Shown here piece by piece: positions 19,141 to 28,337 of a DNA stretch of 64,000 nt. Below the pieces are notes generated by a model, which saw only the letters and a program-made list of their open reading frames with translations, was not told the DNA's origin and ran no database searches. The position numbers were made by a program, and so were the translations under genes. Source of the stretch: an uncultured Alphaproteobacteria bacterium (GTDB lineage Bacteria > Pseudomonadota > Alphaproteobacteria > Caulobacterales > Hyphomonadaceae); contig CAIMMO010000121.1 in assembly GCA_903842595.1 (NCBI GenBank), positions 1 to 64,000 of the forward strand, in the 5' to 3' direction. Positions within the stretch are counted from its first letter, which is position 1; every line of letters starts with the position of its first letter.

Positions 19141-20196
19141 ATGGCTGGTCCGACGCTCCAGATCGACCTCGACGCCATCGTGGCCAACTGGCGCATGATG
19201 CAGAGCCGCGCCGCGCCTGCTGTTGCCGCTGCTGTCGTAAAGGCTGACGCGTACGGGCTTAGCGCAGACCGCGTTGCATCGGCCCTCCTGACGGCAGGTT
19301 GCAGCTGCTTTTATGTTGCCTGGCCCAAGGAAGGCGCGAGCCTTCGCCGCCAGTTGGGACCTGCGCCGGAAATCCTGGTCTTCCACGGCGTGACCACCGA
19401 CACGCTCGACCTCTTCCAGATGTACCAACTCCAGCCCGTGCTGAACCATCTCGAACAGATCGACCTGTGGCAGAGTTCCGACGTTCAGAAGCGTCCCGCC
19501 GCCGTCCACGTCGATATCGGCATGAACCGCCTCGGCCTGTCGGAAGCGCATTGGGCCGCCGCCGCCAAGATGATGCCCAAGCCCACGCGCCTCATCAGCC
19601 ACCTCGCGTGTGGCGACGAAGACAGCGTGTCAAATCCTGTCCAGCTTGCCCGGTTCCGGAAGGCAGTAACTCTCTGGCCCGGCGTCCCGCGCAGTCTGTC
19701 CGCCACCGGCGGCACATATCTCGGCCGCGACTATCACTTCGACGAAATCCGCCCTGGCATCGCACTGTACGGTGGGGGCCCCGCACCCGCCGCAGGGAGC
19801 GCACCACGCACCGTCGTGACGCTCACTGCCCCGATCCTTCAGGTCCGCCACGTGAAGCAGGGCGAGACGGTGGGCTATGGCTGCGCCTGGACCGCGCCGA
19901 CCGACACCCAGACCGCCACCGCCGGCCTCGGCTACGCCGACGGCTACCTCCGCAGCGCCTCCAACCGGGCGCACGTGTTCGTAAAGGGCCAGAAGCGCCC
20001 CATCCTCGGTCGCGTTTCCATGGACCTTGTCGTTATCGACGTGACCGGACTTTCTGTGTCCCCGGGGGATGACATCGAGCTTCTCGGTCCCAACATGCCC
20101 CTCTCGGAGGTGGCTGCCGCCATGGGGACGATCGATTACGAGATACTGACACGGCTCGGAAGGCGATTCGACCGGCGCTATGCGAGGGGCGAATGA
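19141..20196 (+). CDS. alr: Alanine racemase
   Basis: 351 residues. The PLP-binding Lys34 lies in AAVVKADAYGL and the second catalytic base, Tyr246, in GETVGYGCAW. The rest of the TIM barrel (VHVDIGMNRLG, LISHLACGDE, IRPGIALYGG) and the C-terminal beta domain (GRVSMDLVVIDVT) are intact. It makes D-alanine for peptidoglycan. The stop overlaps the ATG of the MlaE-like permease (ATGA), joining wall precursor supply to an envelope lipid transporter in one transcription unit. Confidence 0.95.
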   Translation: MAGPTLQIDLDAIVANWRMMQSRAAPAVAAAVVKADAYGLSADRVASALLTAGCSCFYVAWPKEGASLRRQLGPAPEILVFHGVTTDTLDLFQMYQLQPVLNHLEQIDLWQSSDVQKRPAAVHVDIGMNRLGLSEAHWAAAAKMMPKPTRLISHLACGDEDSVSNPVQLARFRKAVTLWPGVPRSLSATGGTYLGRDYHFDEIRPGIALYGGGPAPAAGSAPRTVVTLTAPILQVRHVKQGETVGYGCAWTAPTDTQTATAGLGYADGYLRSASNRAHVFVKGQKRPILGRVSMDLVVIDVTGLSVSPGDDIELLGPNMPLSEVAAAMGTIDYEILTRLGRRFDRRYARGE

Positions 20197-21020
20197 CAAC
20201 CTCCCCGACTCAGACAAGTCCCATTGAGGACAGCGCTCTCGTGCGTCCTTTCCGCCTCATCGGCCGATCGGTGCTTGCCGGGTTCCGCGAGATCGGACGC
20301 ATTGCCACATTCTCCGGCCGCGTACTGCTCGCGTGTGTGACGCCGGTGATCTACCTGCGCGAAGTCCTGCGGCAGTGCCTCAAGATCGGCTTCTTCTCGC
20401 TGCCAGTTGTCGGCCTAACGGCGGTCTTCATCGGCGCCGCACTCGCCCTCAATATCTACACAGGCGGCGCACGCTTCAATGCTGAGCAGTTCGTCCCCAA
20501 CATCGTTGTCGTGGGCATCACGCGCGAGCTTGGGCCAGTTCTCGCGGCACTGATGCTTGCGGGTCGGGTCAGCGCAGGCATCGCCGCCGAAATCGGCGCC
20601 ATGCGTGTCACCGAACAGATCGACGCGTTGCTGACCCTGTCGGCGAAGCCCGAACGCTATCTCTATGCGCCGCGCGTGATCGCCGGAATCCTGACGCTGC
20701 CGCTGCTTGTGCTGGTCGCAGACATCATTGGTGTACTGGGTGGATATCTGGTCGCCGTGGGCGCACTCGACTTCAACGGCTCGCTCTACCTGCGAAACAC
20801 CTGGAACTTCGTCACCGGCAACGACATCTGGTCCGGCCTGATCAAGGCGGCATTCTTTGGCGGTATCATCTCTCTGATGGGCTGCTATCAGGGCGACCGC
20901 TCGAAAGGTGGCGCTGGCGGCGTCGGCCGGGCAGCGACACTTGCCGTCGTGGGAGCGGCAGTGCTGGTCCTCGCATCGAACTACGTCCTCACCTCGATCT
21001 TCGTGAGGCTCGGCCTGTGA
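20193..21020 (+). CDS. MlaE-family ABC transporter permease
   Basis: 275 residues with five or six hydrophobic helices and the MlaE hallmark region (ITRELGPVLAALMLAGRVSAGIAAEIGAMRVTEQIDAL). MlaE permeases sit in the inner membrane and, with MlaF and an MCE-domain protein (MlaD), move phospholipids between membranes. It overlaps alr upstream and the ATPase downstream by 4 bp each. No MlaD, MlaB or MlaC gene follows, so the substrate-binding partner must be elsewhere. Confidence 0.9.
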   Translation: MTTSPTQTSPIEDSALVRPFRLIGRSVLAGFREIGRIATFSGRVLLACVTPVIYLREVLRQCLKIGFFSLPVVGLTAVFIGAALALNIYTGGARFNAEQFVPNIVVVGITRELGPVLAALMLAGRVSAGIAAEIGAMRVTEQIDALLTLSAKPERYLYAPRVIAGILTLPLLVLVADIIGVLGGYLVAVGALDFNGSLYLRNTWNFVTGNDIWSGLIKAAFFGGIISLMGCYQGDRSKGGAGGVGRAATLAVVGAAVLVLASNYVLTSIFVRLGL

Positions 21021-21787
21021 TCGATTTCTCTGAAAAGCCAATTCTTGAGCTGCGCAACGTGCACAAGTCGTTCGGCGACAAGCACGTGCTGCGTGGCATC
21101 GACCTCACAGTGGCGCCGGGGCAATCGCTCGTCATTATCGGCGGCTCTGGTACAGGCAAGTCTGTCACCATCAAGTCCGCACTCGGGTTGATGACGCCCG
21201 AACAGGGCGAGATACTGTTCGATGGCCAGCCGATAACCGATCCGAAACGACTCGACGCCATGCGCCGACGCACCGGCATGCTGTTCCAGGGTGGCGCGCT
21301 GTTCGACAGCCTCACCGTCTGGGAAAATGTCGCCTTCGCGCTGCTCTACCGGGATGGCGTCAGCCGCGCGGAAGCAAAACGGCGCGCCATCGAGACTCTC
21401 GCCAAGGTCCGCCTGCCCGCCTCGGCTGCAGACTTGCGCCCCGCTGAACTGTCCGGCGGCATGCAGAAGCGCGTCGCTCTTGCACGCGCGATCATCGCAA
21501 CCCCCGAGCTGATCTTCTTTGACGAACCCACCACTGGCCTCGATCCGATCACGGCAGACGCCGTGAACAATCTCATCGTCGAGCAAGTGAAGGCGTTGGG
21601 CGCGGCGGCCGTCTCCATCACTCACGACATGGCATCCGTCCGCAAGATCGCCGACGAGGTCGCCATGCTCCACGAAGGCCGCATCATCTGGCGTGGTCCT
21701 GTGTCTGCACTTGATGATTCAGGAAATGCCTACATCGACCAGTTCGTGAACGGCCGCGCAGAAGGCCCGATCCAGCCGGCGATTTGA
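21017..21787 (+). CDS. MlaF-like ABC transporter ATP-binding protein
   Basis: 256 residues. Walker A GGSGTGKSVTIK, signature LSGGMQKRVALARAI, Walker B LIFFDEPTTGLD and the switch His in SITHDMASV are all present, so it is an active ATPase. MFQGGALFDSLTVWENVAFAL is the typical MlaF Q-loop region. It starts at GTG within the 4-bp overlap with the permease. With MlaE it forms the inner-membrane core of a phospholipid/sterol-type transporter. Confidence 0.92.
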   Translation: MIDFSEKPILELRNVHKSFGDKHVLRGIDLTVAPGQSLVIIGGSGTGKSVTIKSALGLMTPEQGEILFDGQPITDPKRLDAMRRRTGMLFQGGALFDSLTVWENVAFALLYRDGVSRAEAKRRAIETLAKVRLPASAADLRPAELSGGMQKRVALARAIIATPELIFFDEPTTGLDPITADAVNNLIVEQVKALGAAAVSITHDMASVRKIADEVAMLHEGRIIWRGPVSALDDSGNAYIDQFVNGRAEGPIQPAI

Positions 21788-21937
21788 TTCGCGCAGCACT
21801 CGCTCCCCCCCTGTTGCACCCGGCCCACACCTCGGCCACTACTCGCCACGCACCCCTGTAAGAATCCCGAGTGCGACACGACTATCAAAGTGTTACGGAC
21901 ATCAAGAGCCGCTTCAGGACCGGGAAACGGGACATCG

Positions 21938-22855
21938 ATGGGCATCCTAAAGCTGGATCATGTCGTGAAGCGCTTCGGCGAATTCACAGCCGTCGATGAT
22001 CTATCGTTTGAAGTCGCCGAAGGCGGCATTTTCGGATTTCTCGGCGGCAATGGCGCAGGCAAGACCACCAGCCTGCGTATGGCGCTCGACATCATCCGTC
22101 CCTCTTCCGGCACGATCGAAATCCTCGGGCGCAAGCCTGGTCGCGAAAACGCATCCGAGATCGGCTTCCTCCCGGAAGAGCGCGGCCTTTACCGCCGCAT
22201 GACAGTTCTCGACACCATCGTCTATTTCGGTCGCCTGAAGGGCATGGACGCAGCGTCCGCAAAAAAGGAAGCAGAGCGTCTCATTGAACGCTTCGGTCTG
22301 TCCGAGTGGACCAAGTCGATGGTCGAGAAGCTGTCGAAAGGCATGTCCCAGAAGGTGCAGGTCGCAGCTGCGATGGTGAACCACCCCCGACTCCTTATCC
22401 TCGACGAACCCTTTTCAGGCCTCGACCCGGTGAACCAGAAAGTGCTTGAGGACCTCGTCCTCGAGATGGCGAGGGCTGGCTCCACCGTCGTGTTCTCAAC
22501 CCACATCATGCAGCACGCCGAGCGACTTACGAACCGTATCGTCCTGTTGGCGCGTGGGCGGAAGGTGTTCGAAGGCACACAGGAGGAAGCGCGCGCCCGA
22601 CTGCCCGGGCGACTTACACTGGTCTCGGAAGCCGATCCCTCAAGCCTCACCGGCATAGCATCAGCGACGCGCGCCGGCGCTGCGAATGGCTGGAACAGCT
22701 GGGACGTGTCGCTGAAACCAGGCGTCGCGCCCGGCGACCTGCTGCAGGTCTGCACACAGAATGGCTTTGCGCTGCGAGGCTTTGAAAGCCACCGCCCGAG
22801 CCTGCACGACGTTTTCATTCACCTTGTCGGTCCCGAGCAGGAGACGCAGCCGTGA
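21938..22855 (+). CDS. ABC transporter ATP-binding protein (NatA-like)
   Basis: 305 residues. Walker A GGNGAGKTTSLRMAL, signature LSKGMSQKVQVAAAM, Walker B LLILDEPFSGLD, followed by a C-terminal extension of about 90 residues typical of NatA/DrrA-type ATPases. The start is the ATG at 21938; the upstream in-frame region lacks family similarity. It overlaps its permease by 4 bp (GTGA). Together they form an ABC-2 exporter; Na+ export or drug efflux are the known roles of relatives, but the substrate here is open. Confidence 0.9.
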   Translation: MGILKLDHVVKRFGEFTAVDDLSFEVAEGGIFGFLGGNGAGKTTSLRMALDIIRPSSGTIEILGRKPGRENASEIGFLPEERGLYRRMTVLDTIVYFGRLKGMDAASAKKEAERLIERFGLSEWTKSMVEKLSKGMSQKVQVAAAMVNHPRLLILDEPFSGLDPVNQKVLEDLVLEMARAGSTVVFSTHIMQHAERLTNRIVLLARGRKVFEGTQEEARARLPGRLTLVSEADPSSLTGIASATRAGAANGWNSWDVSLKPGVAPGDLLQVCTQNGFALRGFESHRPSLHDVFIHLVGPEQETQP

Positions 22856-24351
22856 AGAACATTCTTCTCGTCGCCGCCCGCGAGTACAAGCAGATTGCCT
22901 CCACACGGGGTTTCTGGGTGATGCTCCTCGTCCTGCCCGTCGTCATCGGCGTCAGCCAGGTCGCCGGCCGGTTCTTCAGGCCGCAGACAGATTCCGCCTA
23001 CGTCCTGGTAGACCAATCCGGACAGTACGAAGCCGCCATCGATCGCCGCCTCAATCTCAATTACCAGCGCGTCGAGCTCGGCGCCCTGTCCGCGTATGTG
23101 CAGCGCTGGGAGCTCGGCGGCATCGCGCCCGACGCCATCTGGGCCAAGGGCGAACGCTGGTTCAGCGATGATCAGGTTGCGCAGTTCGTTGCTGACGGCG
23201 GCATCGACGCCGCGTGGGAAAGGATCGCGCCAGGCAAGCCGAAGGATGCGCCTGCTTACGTGATCGATCCTCCAACCTATGTCCGGGCGTCTCTGCCGGC
23301 CGGAGTCACGGATCAAAAAGGGGCCGACGCGTTCGCAGAGGCGCTCGCAGAGCCGCTGAAGGGCGACGAAATCGACACGCCGGAGGGCCAGCGCCCACTC
23401 GCCCTTGCGGTATGGATACCTGCCGAGGTGTCGACAACCTCGCCGGTCCGTATGTGGACCAATGGCGCGCCGAACACCACGCTGGTTGACAATGTCCGCA
23501 ACGAGATAGCGCGGGTTCAGCGCGCTCGCGCATTGGAAGCGAGCGGCCTTGCACCGGAGATCGCAACAGGTATCGCGAACATCGCTACGCCGATCGATCT
23601 CAGCGCCCCGCCCCAGGGCGCAGGCCGTGAGCAGGTCGTAATCCGTTCCGCCCTGCCACTTGCGATGGTCTACCTGCTGCTGGTCACCGTTATGACCACT
23701 GGATCCATGATGCTGCAGGGTGTGATCGAGGAACGTTCAAACAAGCTGCTGGAGTCGATCCTGGCCACCATCCGACCCGCCGAGCTCATGTATGGCAAGC
23801 TGCTAGGTCTCGGCGCCATCGGCCTCACCATTCTCGTTGTCTGGGTTGGCGCCGCGGTGGGCGCGGCGCTCTCCGTTCAGGGCATCGTCGCAGACATCGT
23901 GAACCCGTCGCTGGCCGCGATCGAGCCGTGGATGTTCGCCGCCATGCTGTTCTACTTCCTAGCCGGCTACCTCATTATCTCGATGCTCTACCTCGCCATC
24001 GGAGCGCTTTCGAACTCGCTGCAGGACGCGCAAGCCTATCTGATGCCGGTGATCATGATCATCATGCTACCCGTCGTGTTCATGATGGTGTCGGTCATCC
24101 AGCAACCCAACGGGACCTTCCCCGTCGTGATGTCATGGATCCCATTATACACACCCTTCGCAATGCTGGCGCGCCTAGGCGCCGGCGTGAATGTGGTTGA
24201 GGTTTTAGGCACAGGTGCAATGCTGACGGTATTCGTCGCGATCGAGATGATCCTGCTGGGCCGCATCTTCCAGGCCAGCCTGCTCCGCACCGGCCAGCCT
24301 CCCAACCTCAGCGGCTTTCTGGCGATGATGGTGGGCAAGCATACGGGCTGA
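22852..24351 (+). CDS. ABC-2 type permease (NatB-like)
   Basis: 499 residues. One N-terminal helix (GFWVMLLVLPVVIGVSQVAG), a periplasmic domain of about 220 residues, then five or six helices from about residue 262 to 475 (LPLAMVYLLLVTVMTTGSMML and others). QGVIEERSNKLLESILATIRPAELMYGKLLG is the classic ABC-2 coupling region. It begins with GTG overlapping the ATPase gene. The only membrane component of this exporter. Confidence 0.9.
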   Translation: MKNILLVAAREYKQIASTRGFWVMLLVLPVVIGVSQVAGRFFRPQTDSAYVLVDQSGQYEAAIDRRLNLNYQRVELGALSAYVQRWELGGIAPDAIWAKGERWFSDDQVAQFVADGGIDAAWERIAPGKPKDAPAYVIDPPTYVRASLPAGVTDQKGADAFAEALAEPLKGDEIDTPEGQRPLALAVWIPAEVSTTSPVRMWTNGAPNTTLVDNVRNEIARVQRARALEASGLAPEIATGIANIATPIDLSAPPQGAGREQVVIRSALPLAMVYLLLVTVMTTGSMMLQGVIEERSNKLLESILATIRPAELMYGKLLGLGAIGLTILVVWVGAAVGAALSVQGIVADIVNPSLAAIEPWMFAAMLFYFLAGYLIISMLYLAIGALSNSLQDAQAYLMPVIMIIMLPVVFMMVSVIQQPNGTFPVVMSWIPLYTPFAMLARLGAGVNVVEVLGTGAMLTVFVAIEMILLGRIFQASLLRTGQPPNLSGFLAMMVGKHTG

Positions 24352-24356
24352 GCGCC

Positions 24357-24545
24357 CTATTGCGCGGCGTAGCACCACAGCCCGGTACAGACGCCGAAAA
24401 CAGTCTGGGCGATGACGTCCAGCAGGCCGCCGACCGCGAGGATCGGCACGCCTACCCAGAGAAATACCAGCCAGATCGCCACCAAGGTGATCCGCGGCTC
24501 CGGCAGACGGTGGCCTGCGACAGTTTGAATCTTGGCGCGCGCCAT
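24357..24545 (-). CDS. Small single-helix membrane protein
   Basis: 62 residues: basic N-terminus, one long hydrophobic segment (ITLVAIWLVFLWVGVPILAV) and a second weaker one (LLDVIAQTVFGVCTGLWC). GGAGGG lies 5 nt before the ATG, a strong ribosome binding site that supports this start over an in-frame one 72 bp upstream. Convergent with the NatB-like gene (stops 5 bp apart) and divergent from the acyltransferase gene. No family recognised. Confidence 0.6.
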   Translation of the reverse strand: MARAKIQTVAGHRLPEPRITLVAIWLVFLWVGVPILAVGGLLDVIAQTVFGVCTGLWCYAAQ

Positions 24546-24598
24546 GTGCCCTCCGGCTTGTTCACCAATTGAGAGGGGAAACCGATAAGATTTGGCGA

Positions 24599-25555
24599 AT
24601 GAGTCGCGCATCAGCACTTAGAATTGGCTGGAACGACACGCCCCGAGAGGCGTGGGACGAATCGCATGCCGGCGCAGCTGCAAGCTACCAACAGGATTGG
24701 GCCTATGGCGTCGCCCTCAAAGCCATGTCGCCGAATGTGCAGGTGATGCGCGCAGCAGTCCGGCGAGCGGACGGGTCTCTGGCGGCGCTTGCCCAGATTG
24801 CTGCGCGGCCATTTGCGATGGCAGGACGTTTCGCGCTGTGTACACACGGACCAATCTGGGTCGGCGGGATATCTGCCGACGACAAACGCGAGACATGCCG
24901 TCTCCTCAAGTTATCACTGCCCCAACGATGGCCGAGGCTCCTGGTCTTGACGCCCGACGAGGCGACGAATGAGGGGCTGAAAGAGCTGTCACGCGTGATG
25001 ACCGGCGATGCGACCGTACTGATAGACCTCACCAAAGATGAAGATGCGTTGCGTGCCGCTATGGATCAGGGCTGGCGAAACAGGCTGTCGAAGGCGGAGC
25101 GGTCTGACCTCGTGGTCCAGAAGGCCGGCGTGAAGCCGGCGCAGTATCGCTGGCTACTCGAGGCCGAGGCGACGCAACGGGCCAGGCGCGGCTATCGCGC
25201 CATGCCTGTCGACATGACAGAACGCTGGCAGGACGCGAAGGCGGATGGAGCGCGCGGCGACAAGGGCGCAGGGCTGGCGGTCTATCGTGCGGACCTGAAG
25301 CGCGATGCGGCGGCGGGGATGCTGTTCCTGATACACGGAAGCCGCGCCACCTACCATGTCGGATGGACGAGCGATGAAGGACGCTCAAACGCGGCGCACA
25401 ACCTGCTTCTCTGGACGGCGATACGAGACCTCAAGGGGCGCGGCGTGGCTGTGCTCGACCTTGGCGGCGTCAACACTCAGTCCGGCGCCGGCATTGCCCG
25501 GTTCAAGCTCGAGACCGGCGGAGCGGTCCTGCAGAGAGCGGGTGCGTTTGTCTGA
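24599..25555 (+). CDS. FemAB-like GNAT-fold acyltransferase
   Basis: 318 residues. The pattern fits the FemAB/peptidoglycan-bridge superfamily of tandem GNAT domains: SYQQDWAYGVALKAM (substrate entry helix with conserved Q-W), GPIWVGG, LRAAMDQGWRNRLSKAERSDL in the middle, and a C-terminal GNAT core ending in YHVGWTSDEGRSNAAHNLLLW and VLDLGGVNTQSGAGIARFK. Relatives transfer amino acids or other acyl groups to cell-envelope acceptors using aminoacyl-tRNA or acyl-CoA. Acceptor unknown. The start ATG at 24599 lacks a good Shine-Dalgarno; a TTG at 24569 is an alternative. Confidence 0.65.
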   Translation: MSRASALRIGWNDTPREAWDESHAGAAASYQQDWAYGVALKAMSPNVQVMRAAVRRADGSLAALAQIAARPFAMAGRFALCTHGPIWVGGISADDKRETCRLLKLSLPQRWPRLLVLTPDEATNEGLKELSRVMTGDATVLIDLTKDEDALRAAMDQGWRNRLSKAERSDLVVQKAGVKPAQYRWLLEAEATQRARRGYRAMPVDMTERWQDAKADGARGDKGAGLAVYRADLKRDAAAGMLFLIHGSRATYHVGWTSDEGRSNAAHNLLLWTAIRDLKGRGVAVLDLGGVNTQSGAGIARFKLETGGAVLQRAGAFV

Positions 25556-25647
25556 CGAGCCCTCGCGCGGGGCAGGCCTCGCCACACTTGAGCGCGCTGC
25601 ACCTGCAGCGTAGAACCATCGGAGCATGTCGCAGGCGCTGACTTCCA

Positions 25648-26613
25648 TTGACCCTTGATCTCTCCACCCGCGCCGGACTTGGCCGCGCCATCACGCTGAT
25701 CGAGTCGCGTCGCGCTGATCATCAGGCCGAGGCGCGCGCCCTGCTGTCCGAGATCATGCCGCGCACGGGCGCAGCACAGCGGATCGGCATCACGGGTGTG
25801 CCGGGTGTCGGCAAGTCAACCTTCATCGAAAACTTCGGCACGATGCTCACTGGACTCGGCCTGCGTGTCGCCGTGCTTGCCGTTGACCCCACCTCGCGCC
25901 GCTCGGGCGGGTCGATCCTCGGCGACAAGACGCGCATGGCGAAGCTGGCCGCCGACGACAATGCGTTCATCCGGCCTTCCCCCGCTGGCAACACGCTAGG
26001 CGGCGTCTCCCGCAAGACGCGCGAAACGATGCTGATATGTGAGGCGGCCGGCTTTGACGTCATCGTGGTCGAAACCGTCGGCGTTGGTCAGTCCGAGACC
26101 GTCGTGGCCGACATGGTCGATTTCTTTCTGGTCCTGATGCTCCCCAATGCGGGTGACGAGCTGCAAGGTATCAAGAAGGGCGTGCTTGAGGTCGCGGACC
26201 TCATCGCCGTCAACAAGGCCGATATAGAGGAGAATGCGGCCAGGCGCGCCGCACGGGCCTATGAGATCGCGCTCCACATCATGGAGCAGGCAGACCCGGA
26301 TTGGTCCCCGCCGGTTCATACAATTTCGGGGTTCTCGGGGATGGGCCTGCCCGAACTCTGGCATGCGATCGAGCTCCATCGGAAGAAGACAGAGGCGTCC
26401 GGAAGCCGCTCGCGCCGTCGTGCGGGGCAGCAGGTACGCTGGCTGGACGCCCTGATCCAGGACGGGCTGGCGGACCGTTTCGCGTCTCGCCCGGATGTCG
26501 CCCCCCGTCTGGCCGGCCTCCGCCGTGATGTCGCAGGGGGCCGAATTCCCGCCTCCTTGGCCGCCGATGAGCTATTGGGCCTCGCTTTCGCGCCCAATTC
26601 CACAACGGATTAG
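25648..26613 (+). CDS. meaB: Methylmalonyl-CoA mutase-associated GTPase MeaB
   Basis: 321 residues with the G3E-family GTPase core: Walker A GVPGVGKSTFIE, the Mg-binding DPTSRRSGGSILGDKTRM, Walker B VIVVETVGVGQSE and the base-recognition motif NKAD. The C-terminal helices form the dimer arm. MeaB protects and reloads the B12 cofactor of methylmalonyl-CoA mutase, linking propionyl-CoA from odd-chain or branched substrates to succinyl-CoA. An in-frame TGA at 25639 leaves only the TTG at 25648 as a start near the expected N-terminus. No mutase gene is in the window. Confidence 0.93.
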   Translation: MTLDLSTRAGLGRAITLIESRRADHQAEARALLSEIMPRTGAAQRIGITGVPGVGKSTFIENFGTMLTGLGLRVAVLAVDPTSRRSGGSILGDKTRMAKLAADDNAFIRPSPAGNTLGGVSRKTRETMLICEAAGFDVIVVETVGVGQSETVVADMVDFFLVLMLPNAGDELQGIKKGVLEVADLIAVNKADIEENAARRAARAYEIALHIMEQADPDWSPPVHTISGFSGMGLPELWHAIELHRKKTEASGSRSRRRAGQQVRWLDALIQDGLADRFASRPDVAPRLAGLRRDVAGGRIPASLAADELLGLAFAPNSTTD

Positions 26614-26692
26614 CACGGTTGTAATGCGGCGCGCTTATTGTGGCCTTCTGCGGCTCGGGTAGATGTGGACAATTGATCGGGAGGCGACGGCC

Positions 26693-27919
26693 ATGCGCGG
26701 CCGTAGACGCGAATTCTTCGCTGGTATTCTGAGTCTGGCGGCGGCGTGGGTGCTGGCGCCCTTGCCCGCGCTTGCCGACAATTCCGGACGCCCGATGACG
26801 TTCGAGTGGGGGGTCGTCTACGGCGACCAGCCGGCTATCTTCGCAGACGGCGATTTTACCCCCGAAACGCCCGCCGCGTTCCGCTCCTTCCTGCAACGCT
26901 CCGCGCAGCCGACCCGAGACCGCTCGATATACTTCAACTCGCTCGGCGGCGACCTCAGCGCCGGCATGGAACTTGGCCGCCTCGTCCGCCGCGCCGAACT
27001 CAATACGGGTGTCGCCCGCAATACGCGTGATCCGGCGCAAGCCAACCTGATCGATCTCGATTTCAACAGCAGAGTCTATCCCGGCCACTGCGTGTCAGCC
27101 TGCTCACTCGCCTTCCTCGGCGGCGTCAAGCGTGAGGTGAAACCCGGCTCGATCTATGCAGTCCACCAGGTCAGCATGAACTGCATCGACAAGCGCAAGG
27201 CGCTCGCCAGCTACCCCTGGGTCGCGATGCCGAACATCAACTACTGCCCTGACCTCAACGAAGCGCTGACGATGCTTCAGGTCGCAAACGGGGTCGTCGT
27301 GGAATACGTGCGCTCCATGGGCGTCGACCCGATCTTCATCGCCGAAATGTCGCGCGCGGGGCCGGAAGCCATCAACACGCTGCCGGAAGACAAGCTGCGC
27401 GAGTACAAGATCATCTACGAGTTCCGGACCGAGTCCTGGGAATTCCAGACCGACAGCCAAGGGCAATTCTTCCTGCAGTATCTCCATGGCGACCAGTGGC
27501 GCCGCGACAAGGTAGAGATCTACTGTAACCGCACCAACACCCCGCGCCTGTATCTCTGGCTCGTTCACGATGTCAGCCGCGCCAACGGTCCGATCGATGG
27601 CCAGGGCATTGTCGATCTCGCAGCGAAAGGACTCTCGGCTATCTGGCAGATGGATGCGCAATCGCCGGATGGCTTTGCAGACGTCCGCGATATCGCGCTG
27701 CAGCCCTACGAGATCATTGAGCCGCCCAAGGTCACCGAACGCGGCCACGTGTCGGTGACCATCGACCTGACGCCGCGCTTCCTCGACGTGCTCTCCGGCG
27801 CAACACGCTTCCAGATCCTGACCACGGAGCCCGATGGAGCTTCCGGACAGGGCTTCAACCTGATCACGATGAATCTCGACCGCGACAAGCTGTCGGGCAT
27901 TGTCCGTTCCTGCCGCTGA
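26693..27919 (+). CDS. COG3904-type exported protein with ClpP-like fold
   Basis: 408 residues with a signal peptide (RRREFFAGILSLAAAWVLAP...ALA). The segment IYFNSLGGDLSAGMELGRLVR resembles the ClpP/crotonase SPGG turn, GHCVSACSLAFLGG carries the Ser at the position of the ClpP nucleophile, and YAVHQV offers a His shortly after, so a Ser-His protease or esterase is possible. The C-terminal half (about 250-408) is unassigned. Start at ATG 26693, 8 nt after GGGAGG; an in-frame ATG at 26663 would add a non-signal extension. Catalysis is inferred from position only. Confidence 0.7.
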   Translation: MRGRRREFFAGILSLAAAWVLAPLPALADNSGRPMTFEWGVVYGDQPAIFADGDFTPETPAAFRSFLQRSAQPTRDRSIYFNSLGGDLSAGMELGRLVRRAELNTGVARNTRDPAQANLIDLDFNSRVYPGHCVSACSLAFLGGVKREVKPGSIYAVHQVSMNCIDKRKALASYPWVAMPNINYCPDLNEALTMLQVANGVVVEYVRSMGVDPIFIAEMSRAGPEAINTLPEDKLREYKIIYEFRTESWEFQTDSQGQFFLQYLHGDQWRRDKVEIYCNRTNTPRLYLWLVHDVSRANGPIDGQGIVDLAAKGLSAIWQMDAQSPDGFADVRDIALQPYEIIEPPKVTERGHVSVTIDLTPRFLDVLSGATRFQILTTEPDGASGQGFNLITMNLDRDKLSGIVRSCR

Positions 27920-27930
27920 CGGGACGCCAG

Positions 27931-28335
27931 ATGACCGAAACCATGACCTGGCGGGGCGGCGGATGTCATTGTAGCAGCGTTCGCTTCGAGGCGCTCCTGC
28001 CCGAGACGCTAGAGGTCGAAGACTGCAACTGCTCAATCTGTGCGCGGACGGCATTCCTGCATATCATCGTTCCAGCCGCGCGTTTCCGGCTGACCAAGGG
28101 TGCGGACAAGCTTGCTTCCTACACGTTCAACACAGGCGCGGCGAAACACCTGTTCTGCTCTGTCTGCGGCCTGAAGAGCTTCTACGTCCCACGCTCGAAC
28201 CCCGATGGCTTCAGCGTGAACTTGCGCTGTCTGGATGAACCAACGGCGTTCACCGAAGTCCGGATCGTGAACTTCGACGGCAAGGGCGATTGGGAAGCAC
28301 AGGCACAATCCCTCGCCTACAAGTCGAAAGCCTAA
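27931..28335 (+). CDS. GFA family (glutathione-dependent formaldehyde-activating/CENP-V-like) protein
   Basis: 134 residues with the complete zinc-binding cysteine set of the family: GGCHCSSVRFE, CNCSICART and LFCSVCGLKSF. The family folds as a Mss4-like beta tent; some members bind glutathione-S-hydroxymethyl adducts, though most have no proven activity. It follows the COG3904-like gene by 11 bp and precedes the TrmH gene by 2 bp, so it is probably part of one operon. Confidence 0.85.
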   Translation: MTETMTWRGGGCHCSSVRFEALLPETLEVEDCNCSICARTAFLHIIVPAARFRLTKGADKLASYTFNTGAAKHLFCSVCGLKSFYVPRSNPDGFSVNLRCLDEPTAFTEVRIVNFDGKGDWEAQAQSLAYKSKA

Positions 28336-28337
28336 GC

